The notes beneath the pieces are model-generated. The model ran no database searches. It worked only from the letters and a program-made list of their open reading frames with translations, and was not told the origin of the DNA. A stretch of DNA of 64,000 bases from Bacillus sp. FJAT-28004 (GTDB taxonomy: Bacteria; Bacillota; Bacilli; Paenibacillales; Paenibacillaceae): the NCBI RefSeq assembly GCF_001280845.1, contig NZ_LGHP01000003.1, positions 280,526 through 344,525 on the forward strand, given 5' to 3'. Made by a program: the position numbers and the translations under genes. Positions 57,665 to 64,000 of this stretch are shown here, in pieces. Every line of letters starts with the position of its first letter. Within the stretch, counting starts at the first letter, position 1.

Positions 57665-58237
57665 ATGAAACTATATACAAGAACAGGCGATAGCGGGCAG
57701 ACATCTTTAATTGGCGGTCGCGTGCGCAAGGATGATATTCGGGTTGAGGCATATGGAACCATTGATGAATTGAATTGTTTTGTAGGGCAAGCAGCGGCTG
57801 AATCAGCTAAACACGATGAGCTTGCAGAAATGGCTGCTTGGCTTGTTGATATTCAACAGGAGTTGTTTGACTGCGGCTCAGATCTTGCATACGCAGCCCC
57901 AGGAGCTCCATTAAAAATAACGGCTGAGCCGTCTGAAAGGCTGGAAGGTTGGATTGATCAGTATACGGCCGAAGCACCGGATATTACGAGATTTATTTTG
58001 CCGGGAGGCAGCTCGGTTTCCGCGCTTTTGCACGTATGTCGAACGGTATGCCGCCGGGCAGAGCGCCGCGTTGTAACACTTGCAGCGGAGCACCCAATTA
58101 ATTCTGAGGTGCAAATTTATTTGAATCGTTTGTCCGACTTTTTCTTCGCCGCTGCTAGAGTTGCAAACGCGAAACTAGGCGTACCGGATACGGAGTATGT
58201 ACGCAGCGCTGAAGTGTTTCGGAAGCCGAAAAAATGA
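57665..58237 (+). CDS. PduO-type cob(I)alamin adenosyltransferase
   Basis: 190 residues. N-terminal YTRTGDSGQTSLIGGRVRKD binds ATP, followed by the catalytic-core segments VEAYGTIDELNCFVGQA and CRTVCRRAERRVV and the C-terminal YLNRLSDFFFAAARVAN. It transfers the adenosyl group of ATP to cob(I)alamin to form coenzyme B12. It resembles B. subtilis YvqK. AAGGAGGC precedes ATG 57665. The gene overlaps the pseudouridine synthase gene by 4 bp. No B12 biosynthesis genes are adjacent, so it probably serves salvage. Confidence 0.93.
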   Translation: MKLYTRTGDSGQTSLIGGRVRKDDIRVEAYGTIDELNCFVGQAAAESAKHDELAEMAAWLVDIQQELFDCGSDLAYAAPGAPLKITAEPSERLEGWIDQYTAEAPDITRFILPGGSSVSALLHVCRTVCRRAERRVVTLAAEHPINSEVQIYLNRLSDFFFAAARVANAKLGVPDTEYVRSAEVFRKPKK

Positions 58238-59193
58238 TGGATAGACTAGAATTATTATATTACCGACCGTTAGTTGCTATCGTTAGCGAGGCCGAGCATG
58301 GGATGACTGTCCGGCGGGTTCTAGAGCGTCAGCTGGGCGTATCGCGTAAGCTGTTGTCTCAAGTGAAGCAAACGGAGCATGGACTGACTGTCAATGAAAG
58401 TCGTGCCTATACGACTGCTCCCGTTGCAGCCGGCGATGTTATTCGCGTTCGCATGGCGCGGGAAATTTCAGAAGATATTTTGCCTCAGCCCATTCCTGTG
58501 CAAATCGTATTCGAGGATGAGGATCTGCTCATTGTAAATAAACCTGCGGGCATGATCGTCCATCCAACCCATGGTCATTACACAGGTACGCTTGCTAATG
58601 GTATCGTCTATCATTGGCAAGCAATGGGAGAGCGGGTACGCTTCCGTCCCGTACATCGCCTTGATGAAGAAACTTCTGGACTTGTCGCTATTGCAAAAAC
58701 CTCATATGTGCATCAACAGCTTTCGGAACAAATGCAGGCAAACGGTATTTTGAAGCTATATCGCGCTTATGTTTATGGATGCCCTGTGCCAGCTTCTGGA
58801 ACGGTAGATGCGCCGATTGACCGCGACCCTGATCAGCCGCATGTTCGAATCGTAACGCCTGAGGGTTATCCTTCCGTTACGCATTATGAGACGCTTGTGC
58901 ATTTTAGCTCTTCATCGGACAAGCCTGCTGCAGCGGCTGTTCGCTTGAAGCTGGAAACGGGACGGACGCATCAAATTCGCGTTCATATGAAGCATATTGG
59001 CTGTCCGCTTATTGGAGACAAAATGTATGGAACGGAGCAAGATGTGGAGGAGAAGTGGGAAGCCGCAGTCGGTCGTCAAGCACTCCACGCTGAGATACTG
59101 GGATTTACTCATCCGATTACAAAAAAATGGATGGAATGGCGTGCGGATTTGCCACCAGAACTTGAATGGTTAGAACGGAATCTATCGGAATGA
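58234..59193 (+). CDS. RluA-family pseudouridine synthase
   Basis: 319 residues. N-terminal S4-like RNA-binding part (about 20-75, RRVLERQLGVSRKLLSQVKQ), then the RluA catalytic domain with LLIVNKPAGMIVHPTHGH, the catalytic Asp in VHRLDEETSGLVAIAKT and ETGRTHQIRVHMKHIGCPLI. It converts specific uridines in rRNA or tRNA to pseudouridine. Its first ATG overlaps the preceding stop (ATGA), so it is co-translated with the adenosyltransferase. The target site cannot be told from sequence alone. Confidence 0.93.
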   Translation: MMDRLELLYYRPLVAIVSEAEHGMTVRRVLERQLGVSRKLLSQVKQTEHGLTVNESRAYTTAPVAAGDVIRVRMAREISEDILPQPIPVQIVFEDEDLLIVNKPAGMIVHPTHGHYTGTLANGIVYHWQAMGERVRFRPVHRLDEETSGLVAIAKTSYVHQQLSEQMQANGILKLYRAYVYGCPVPASGTVDAPIDRDPDQPHVRIVTPEGYPSVTHYETLVHFSSSSDKPAAAAVRLKLETGRTHQIRVHMKHIGCPLIGDKMYGTEQDVEEKWEAAVGRQALHAEILGFTHPITKKWMEWRADLPPELEWLERNLSE

Positions 59194-59232
59194 AAAGGAT
59201 ATAGTTACCCGTATATTGGAGGATTCAACACG

Positions 59233-59613
59233 ATGACGACACGAAATGAATTAACAATTATTCAATATCCAAAATGCGGAACATGCCGATCTGCGCTAAA
59301 ATCGCTGCAAAACAAAGGAAATGACGTAGCGTCCAGGCACATTGTTGAGCAAACGCCAACAGCTGCGGAGCTGAAGGAACTTGTAAAGAACAGCGGTCTG
59401 GAGCTGAAGAAGTTTTTTAATACTTCTGGCGATGTGTATAGAGAGCTTGGCTTGAAGGACAAGCTGGCTGCCATGTCAGAAGATGAAAAATATGATCTTC
59501 TTGCTTCGAATGGCATGTTGATTAAGCGGCCTATCGTAACCGATGGCAAGAAGGTTACTGTTGGATATAAGGAAGAACAATACAAGCAAGTTTGGAACAA
59601 TGGAAAAGGGTGA
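59233..59613 (+). CDS. ArsC/Spx-family thioredoxin-fold protein (YusI-like)
   Basis: 126 residues. N-terminal IIQYPKCGTCRSALKSLQNK carries a CGTC redox pair (Cys15, Cys18). ELKELVKNSG, FFNTSGDVYRELGLKDKL and MLIKRPIVTDGKKVTVGY are typical of the ArsC/Spx superfamily. It is more like B. subtilis YusI than Spx or MgsR. Arsenate reduction is not implied: no ars genes are nearby. TTGGAGGA precedes ATG 59233. Confidence 0.87.
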   Translation: MTTRNELTIIQYPKCGTCRSALKSLQNKGNDVASRHIVEQTPTAAELKELVKNSGLELKKFFNTSGDVYRELGLKDKLAAMSEDEKYDLLASNGMLIKRPIVTDGKKVTVGYKEEQYKQVWNNGKG

Positions 59614-59621
59614 ATGGACGA

Positions 59622-60827
59622 ATGTCTCAAACCAAATGGCGTTCCAAGAGGCTGTCGCAGCTAGGCTCATCCATATTTGCAGAAGTTTCTGCCTGGAAGC
59701 GATCAGCCATGGAGAGCGGTCTCGATATTATAGATCTGGGTATCGGAAACCCAGACCAGCCGCCTTCGGCTGCCGTTAGACAGGCGCTTAGCGAAGCGGC
59801 ATTGCGCAGTGATATGTATGCATATCCAGCAATAAAAAGCGGCTTGCCTTTTCGAGAGCATGCAGCGAAATGGATGAAGCATCGTTTTAACGTGGAGCTT
59901 GATGCAGGGGATGAGATCGTAACGCTGCTTGGCTCACAAGACGGGCTTGCCCATCTTGCCATGGCGCTTTGTGATCCAGGCGATATGGTATTGCTGCCGA
60001 ACCCGGGGTATCCCATTTATGCTGCATCTTTAGCGCTTGCGGGAGTGGAGGCCGTATTGATGCCGCTGCGCGAGGAAAATGAATTTATGCCCGATCTGGA
60101 GGCGATACCGGATTCGGAGTGGGATCGAGCAACGTTTATTTTGCTCAATTATCCGAACAACCCGATCTCAGCTGTAGCGGACATCGCCTTTTTTGAGCGA
60201 CTGCTTGAAAAGGCTAAGCGTCACGGTGTATTGGTCGTTCATGATCTGGCTTACTCTGAGATGGGCTTCGATGGCTGCGAGCCTCCAAGCATTCTTGAGG
60301 TGCCAGGTGCAATCGATCAAGCAGTTGAATTTCATTCCTTGTCCAAGAGCTTCAACATGGCCGGCTGCAGAATCGGTTTTTTGGCTGGAAATAAAGCGGC
60401 AGTGGCCGCTCTTCGTGAGCTGAAAGCTAATATTGACTATGGTGTGTTTGACCCTATTCAAGAGGCAGGAATGGTTGCGCTGCAGGAAGCAATAGCGAAT
60501 GTGGAGTTGCCAAAGGCGGGCAAGCTTTATGAGCAGCGGCGAAATACGTTCCTACATGCACTTCAAGCAGAAGGCTGGAGAGTTGCAGCACCGAGGGCAA
60601 CGATGTTCGTTTGGGCGCAGCTGCCTCCTATGGAGTGGTCGCTGGATGAGCCGTGGACATCAAGGCGAATTTCCCAGGAAATGCTTCGCCGAACAGGAGT
60701 TGCCGTCGTGCCTGGGGAAGCTTTTGGCTCCGAGGGTGAAGGTTATGTGCGAATAGCGCTGGTTGAAAGCGAAGAACGTTTGAAGGAAGCTGCTAAGCGG
60801 ATTGGAATATTTATTCGCGGGCAATAA
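59622..60827 (+). CDS. Class I/II PLP-dependent aminotransferase
   Basis: 401 residues from ATG 59622 (AAGGG about 11 bases upstream, a loose spacing). Fold-type I features: LDIIDLGIGNPDQPPS, LLGSQDGLAHLAMALCDPGD, PNPGYPIY, LNYPNNPISAVA, VVHDLAYSEMGFDG and the PLP Lys in FHSLSKSFNMAGCRIGFLAG. These resemble PatA and LL-diaminopimelate-type aminotransferases of Firmicutes. The exact amino-group donor is unclear. It lies 8 bp after the YusI-like gene, so they are probably co-transcribed. Confidence 0.87.
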   Translation: MSQTKWRSKRLSQLGSSIFAEVSAWKRSAMESGLDIIDLGIGNPDQPPSAAVRQALSEAALRSDMYAYPAIKSGLPFREHAAKWMKHRFNVELDAGDEIVTLLGSQDGLAHLAMALCDPGDMVLLPNPGYPIYAASLALAGVEAVLMPLREENEFMPDLEAIPDSEWDRATFILLNYPNNPISAVADIAFFERLLEKAKRHGVLVVHDLAYSEMGFDGCEPPSILEVPGAIDQAVEFHSLSKSFNMAGCRIGFLAGNKAAVAALRELKANIDYGVFDPIQEAGMVALQEAIANVELPKAGKLYEQRRNTFLHALQAEGWRVAAPRATMFVWAQLPPMEWSLDEPWTSRRISQEMLRRTGVAVVPGEAFGSEGEGYVRIALVESEERLKEAAKRIGIFIRGQ

Positions 60828-60869
60828 ATGTAAATAAGAGTTTTTATGTTTGAGAGGGGTTTTATAACG

Positions 60870-61736
60870 ATGAGTGAACAACGTTTACTGTTGGTTGATG
60901 GTATGGCTATTTTATTTCGGGCTTATTTCGCTACTTCATTCGGAGGAAGCGTTCGTAAAACAAGCGCTGGCGTACCTGTTAATGCGGTACATGGTTTTGT
61001 TCGTTACTTCATGGATGCAATCAACACTTTTAATCCAACGCATGTCGTTTGTTGCTGGGACATGGGAAGCACGACATTTCGAACGGAGCAGTATGATGGT
61101 TACAAGTCTAACCGTCCGTCTGCGCCGGAGGATTTAATTCCACAGTTTGATCTTGTGAAAGAGGTTGTAGCCAGCTTCGATGTTCCGAACATTGGAATAG
61201 CAGGTTATGAGGCGGATGACTGCATCGGAACGCTCGCTGCTGCACTCAAGGATCAAGCGCAAATTTTTGTTGTGACGGGTGACCATGACATGCTTCAATT
61301 GGTGGACGACCGGGTATCGGTTGCGATCATGAAGAAGGGCATCGGAAACTACATGGTGTATACCCCAGAAACGTTAATGGAAGAACGTCAGCTTACGCCT
61401 ATTCAAATTATCGATATCAAAGGGCTTATGGGAGATACAGCGGACAATTACCCTGGCGTGAAGGGTATCGGAGAGAAAACGGCTCATAAGCTCATTCAGG
61501 AGCATGGCTCCATCGAGGGTTTGCTTGCTAATTTGGAGGCGGTATCCAAAACGATCCGGATCAAAATTGAAGCGGATCTCGATATGCTTCATCTATCCCG
61601 TGATTTAGCGACCATTCGCTGTGATGTACCTGTATCGGCCGAGCTGGATGGCTGCTGCTGGGCATATAAACGCGAAAGCGTATTGCTGAAGTTTGAAGAG
61701 CTTGAGTTTAAAAGTTTAATCTCTCTTATTGGATAA
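60870..61736 (+). CDS. 5'-3' exonuclease (FEN-type, YpcP-like)
   Basis: 288 residues from ATG 60870 (GAGAGGGG ten bases upstream). The fold is that of the 5' nuclease domain of DNA polymerase I. LLLVDGMAILFRAYFATSFG, acidic metal ligands in AGYEADDCIGTLA, VVTGDHDMLQLV and GLMGDTADNYPGVKGIGEKT (helix-hairpin-helix), then ATIRCDVP. It removes RNA primers or flaps. It corresponds to stand-alone YpcP of B. subtilis, which backs up the PolA domain. Confidence 0.92.
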   Translation: MSEQRLLLVDGMAILFRAYFATSFGGSVRKTSAGVPVNAVHGFVRYFMDAINTFNPTHVVCCWDMGSTTFRTEQYDGYKSNRPSAPEDLIPQFDLVKEVVASFDVPNIGIAGYEADDCIGTLAAALKDQAQIFVVTGDHDMLQLVDDRVSVAIMKKGIGNYMVYTPETLMEERQLTPIQIIDIKGLMGDTADNYPGVKGIGEKTAHKLIQEHGSIEGLLANLEAVSKTIRIKIEADLDMLHLSRDLATIRCDVPVSAELDGCCWAYKRESVLLKFEELEFKSLISLIG

Positions 61737-61744
61737 GCGAAAGA

Positions 61745-61790
61745 GATCTCCTATTACGGTTATTTGCCGTAGTGTGGAGATCTTTTCTTT
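61745..61790. terminator. Terminator after the exonuclease gene
   Basis: AGATCTCC...ACGG (from 61745) pairs with CCGT...GGAGATCT, followed by TTTCTTTT. It lies before the convergent phosphotransferase remnant. Confidence 0.85.
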
Positions 61791-61882
61791 TAAATTGATG
61801 CATTTTTGACGGAGAAATATAAGATAAGTAGGAGCAGCTGATATACTTTCTTATAATGGAATAAATAACGGTTTCTTATTTT

Positions 61883-62619
61883 CTAAATCGTTGAAAAATC
61901 GTACAATTCCAGCTCTCGTAGATAAGGATTTCTAGTGATTAAGCTTAGCGCTCTATCATTGGTATTAGGCGCTTTGGGCACATTGCCATATCTGCTGAGC
62001 AAAATCCATCTGAGGCAAGCGATTGCTTCAAAAAGCTGAACGTCATTTTGCGAAATCGGATTTGTGTTTAGGTAAGCAGTACGAAATGCAGAAGTATTCT
62101 GCTCAGACACATAAATGCTCTTTAAAACGAACGACCACGCAAAATCATATCTATTGTCCCCTAACTGCCCATTGGTCCAATCAATGACGGTATACTTCCC
62201 ATTATCCTCGAGTATATTTGCTAAATGGAAATCACCTTGAATAAGTTGTTCTTGATTGATCTGAGTTTTACTTAAAAAATGCGTTAATGCATGAAATAGA
62301 TCAGAATGTTCCTTTATCGTAGGATAAAAATAGTCGATGAAGTCATACTTTGGAAGCTGTACATGTTGGAGTTCTTCCATCGGAGTTTGATGAATGCTTG
62401 ATAGTAGGAGTGCAAGATCGGACACTTTCTTTTTATTTACTTTCTTAACGGCTTCTCCATCAAACGATGTAAACAATACCTTTTCGCTATTAGCGTTAAT
62501 CCCCCAACCGAGTGGCCTAGACACGGCTAATCCACGATCAAAAAGTGCGTTCAATAAATAGAACTGAAAACCAACATCAGGTCTTGATCGATGATTTTAT
62601 TTTTCGCCATCCATTCCAT
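61883..62619 (-). pseudogene. Truncated aminoglycoside phosphotransferase-like gene
   Basis: The frame 61883-62554 keeps the C-lobe of an APH-family kinase: LIQGDFHLANILEDNGKYTV and IDWTNGQLGDNRYDFAWS (catalytic Asp/Asn and metal Asp). The N-lobe with the glycine loop and ATP-binding Lys is missing. Upstream, the same frame continues as DVGFQFYLL without an ATG back to a stop, while MEWMAKNKIIDQDL from 62619 is in another frame and stops at once. This points to an internal deletion with a frameshift. A short product from TTG 62554 is possible but would not be an active kinase. Confidence 0.55.
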
Positions 62620-62735
62620 TGATTTTATCGAATTTATTATAAGTAATCGTCCTTTCAGCGAATCATTATAGGGTTTTCTTTTGCAAAAATTGTACATCTT
62701 TGCTGCTCCATTGCATAGAAAAAAATGGAATGCTA

Positions 62736-62764
62736 TTGACCTGTTCTCATTAAAGAACTAAAAT
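62736..62764 (+). promoter_or_regulatory. sinR promoter overlapped by a SinR-type operator
   Basis: -35 TTGACC (62736-62741), 17-bp spacer, -10 TAAAAT (62759-62764). The spacer is almost wholly filled by GTTCT-CATTAA-AGAAC (62743-62758), an inverted pair of the SinR consensus GTTCTYT. Repressor bound here would block RNA polymerase, so sinR is probably autorepressed. Confidence 0.75.
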
Positions 62765-62851
62765 ATACATATTGTCTGTTATAACGTCTTTGTTTTGTGT
62801 TGTTTTTGTTAAGCTTTACGTTTAGATCTAAACTGGCCGAAGGAGAATATT

Positions 62852-63262
62852 ATGATAGGGGAACGGATTAAAAGTCTACGGGAAAAAAAGGGCTACTCGA
62901 TCACGAAGCTTGCTGACCTAGCGGGCGTATCCAAGTCCTACTTGAGCTACATTGAACGCAATATGCAGAATAACCCATCTCTTCAGGTAATGGCAAAAAT
63001 AGCAGCTCCTTTGGATTCAAACATTGAATATTTACTTGGAGAAGAGCATTTACCAAAGATTCATATGGATGAAACGTTAGATGAGGAATGGCAAGTCATT
63101 ATTAAAAATGCGGTTGATGAAGGTATGAGCAAGGGTGATTTCCAAGCTTTAAAAGACTTGATCCGTTCAAATATGTGGAAGGAAAGCAGAACCGATACTA
63201 GTGTCTATTCTGCCGACAAAAAGAAATCATCAAATATTATTATTCTTCATATCGATAACTGA
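62852..63262 (+). CDS. sinR: SinR-type biofilm master repressor
   Basis: 136 residues. N-terminal XRE helix-turn-helix IGERIKSLREKKGYSITKLA, DLAGVSKSYLSYIERNMQNN follows the B. subtilis SinR DNA-binding domain closely. After a linker, LDEEWQVIIKNAVDEGMSKG, DFQALKDLIRSNMW matches the SinR oligomerisation/SinI-binding helices. A C-terminal extension of about 25 residues (SADKKKSSNIIILHIDN) is extra. AAGGAG precedes ATG 62852. No sinI is adjacent, so a different anti-repressor or another locus must provide control. The next gene is exopolysaccharide-type. Confidence 0.9.
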   Translation: MIGERIKSLREKKGYSITKLADLAGVSKSYLSYIERNMQNNPSLQVMAKIAAPLDSNIEYLLGEEHLPKIHMDETLDEEWQVIIKNAVDEGMSKGDFQALKDLIRSNMWKESRTDTSVYSADKKKSSNIIILHIDN

Positions 63263-63289
63263 CGCTGAATAAAAAGTAGGGAAAGTGTA

Positions 63290-63334
63290 TTGACATGTTC
63301 TATATAAAGAACTAAAATTGTGTTATTGTTCTTT
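63290..63334 (+). promoter_or_regulatory. eps operon promoter with SinR-type operators
   Basis: -35 TTGACA (63290-63295), 17-bp spacer, -10 TAAAAT (63313-63318). The spacer holds GTTCT-ATATAA-AGAAC (63297-63312), the same arrangement as in the sinR promoter, and a further GTTCTTT lies at 63328-63334 just past the -10. Strong candidate for direct SinR repression. Confidence 0.8.
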
Positions 63335-63362
63335 ATAACAAACATAGTAAGCAGGTGTGCAA

Positions 63363-64000
63363 ATGGAAGGTAAACGGCAAGAGGATTCGCAAACATCGCA
63401 TCATGATCACGAAAAATTGAAGATCAAGGAAATTAATCTAAAATCGTTATACCTCACAGTAAAAAAACGATTGTGGATAGTCGTGCTGATCACTATCCTT
63501 TTTACATTCGTTGCCGGCTTGTTCAATTCAAGACCTGAAACGCCAATGTATTTATCAAGCACGCGGATTATAGTGGCTGCCTCCTCGGATATGATGGGTA
63601 CAGTGAGGGTATTGGTTCGCGAGCCAATCGTCTTGAACAAGGTGATTGAAAAGTTAGGTCTTAATCTTTCTGCAGCAGCATTACGAAGCCAAATTAGAGT
63701 CGACAGTGTGGATGGCTCACTAGTTACAGTAGTCTCTGTTGTGGATAGCGATCCAAGGCTTGCGGCCGAGATTGCGAATACGGCAGTAGAGACCTACAGG
63801 CAGGTAGCGTCGGAAGTGCTCGGCATAACGAGCATTCGCCTGTTAACGACGGCAGAAGAAAATCCTTTCCCTATTAATGAGAAAAGCAATCGCATCGTGT
63901 ACATTGCTTTCTTGCTTGGCATGATTTTGAGCGTAGGCTTAGTCTTCCTGCTAGATTCACTTGATGATTCTATCAAATCAGAACGCGAAGTGGAAGAGCT
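63363..64000 (+). CDS. epsA: Wzz/YveK-type polysaccharide chain-length or kinase-modulator protein (EpsA-like), partial
   Basis: Starts at ATG 63363 (AGCAGGTG upstream) and runs open past the window end, at least 212 residues. Layout of YveK/CapA proteins: a cytoplasmic His/Lys-rich N-terminus and a first helix about 38-57 (LWIVVLITILFTFVAGLF). An extracytoplasmic Wzz domain follows (MYLSSTRIIVAASSD, VLNKVIEKLGL, DPRLAAEIANTAVETYRQVA), then a second helix about 180-200 (VYIAFLLGMILSVGLVFLL) and LDDSIKSEREVEE. In B. subtilis EpsA activates the EpsB tyrosine kinase. Downstream eps genes are expected beyond the window. The symbol is by analogy. Confidence 0.85.
   Translation, partial: MEGKRQEDSQTSHHDHEKLKIKEINLKSLYLTVKKRLWIVVLITILFTFVAGLFNSRPETPMYLSSTRIIVAASSDMMGTVRVLVREPIVLNKVIEKLGLNLSAAALRSQIRVDSVDGSLVTVVSVVDSDPRLAAEIANTAVETYRQVASEVLGITSIRLLTTAEENPFPINEKSNRIVYIAFLLGMILSVGLVFLLDSLDDSIKSEREVEE

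Noticed and set aside
59233-59613. Arsenate reductase function for the ArsC-like gene
   Set aside because: The family includes Spx, MgsR and YusI; the CGTC pair and neighbours give no arsenic context.

Overview
The window reads as a chromosomal segment of a low-to-mid GC endospore-forming Firmicute. Paenibacillus or a close relative in the Paenibacillaceae fits best. The evidence is sporulation and germination genes (cotH, cotB-like, cotF-like, a gerB-A-C receptor operon), a T-box leader before pheST, ydaO/yuaA-class (c-di-AMP) riboswitches, a SinR-type regulator, strong AGGAGG ribosome binding sites with frequent TTG/GTG starts, and Rho-independent terminators after most units. I saw no rRNA, tRNA, insertion sequence, prophage or CRISPR array. 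The genus is an inference from gene families and style, not from a marker gene.

Layout. 1-4115: intergenic repeat elements, a lipoprotein, an SDR, a DUF2332 protein, a decayed response-regulator fragment and a TVP38/TMEM64 membrane protein. 4169-6808: uronate catabolism operon kduI - DeoR regulator - kduD, behind an array of symmetric half-sites. 6819-16270: a potassium/c-di-AMP locus. Two tandem c-di-AMP riboswitches, each followed by its own terminator, precede an RCK-like Rossmann protein, a 36-residue membrane peptide and kdpF-A-B-C. The last gene encodes a 773-residue protein made of two KdpD sensor-USP modules with no histidine kinase. A third c-di-AMP riboswitch on the other strand precedes one of two paralogous genes of unknown function. 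16288-25970: HxlR regulator divergent from an extradiol-dioxygenase/GTP cyclohydrolase II pair, a DRE-TIM aldolase, a vWA lipoprotein, glutamate dehydrogenase, and an AraC regulator with a GH27 glycosidase. 26068-32026: CopD-type membrane protein with a NarL-type two-component system, a DUF1835 protein and a GDSL + alpha/beta-hydrolase fusion. 32220-36173: T-box and pheST. 36355-39774: a ZapA domain fused to about 1,050 residues of coiled coil with 33-bp repeats. 39906-48049: housekeeping and membrane genes including mutS2 and cysK. 48068-55672: spore coat and germination cluster. 55844-61790: alaR-alaT-like pair, cobalamin adenosyltransferase, RluA, an ArsC/Spx-family protein, an aminotransferase and a 5'-3' exonuclease. 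61883-64000: a broken aminoglycoside-phosphotransferase-like gene, then sinR and the start of an exopolysaccharide (Wzz/EpsA-type) operon, both behind SinR-type operators.

The most unusual material is the kdp region (three c-di-AMP riboswitches, a kinase-less double KdpD, an orphan RCK-N protein and unknown paralogs that share the regulon), the giant ZapA coiled-coil protein, and the GDSL-hydrolase fusion paired with a DUF1835 gene. All functions are inferred by reading motifs. No database search was run.
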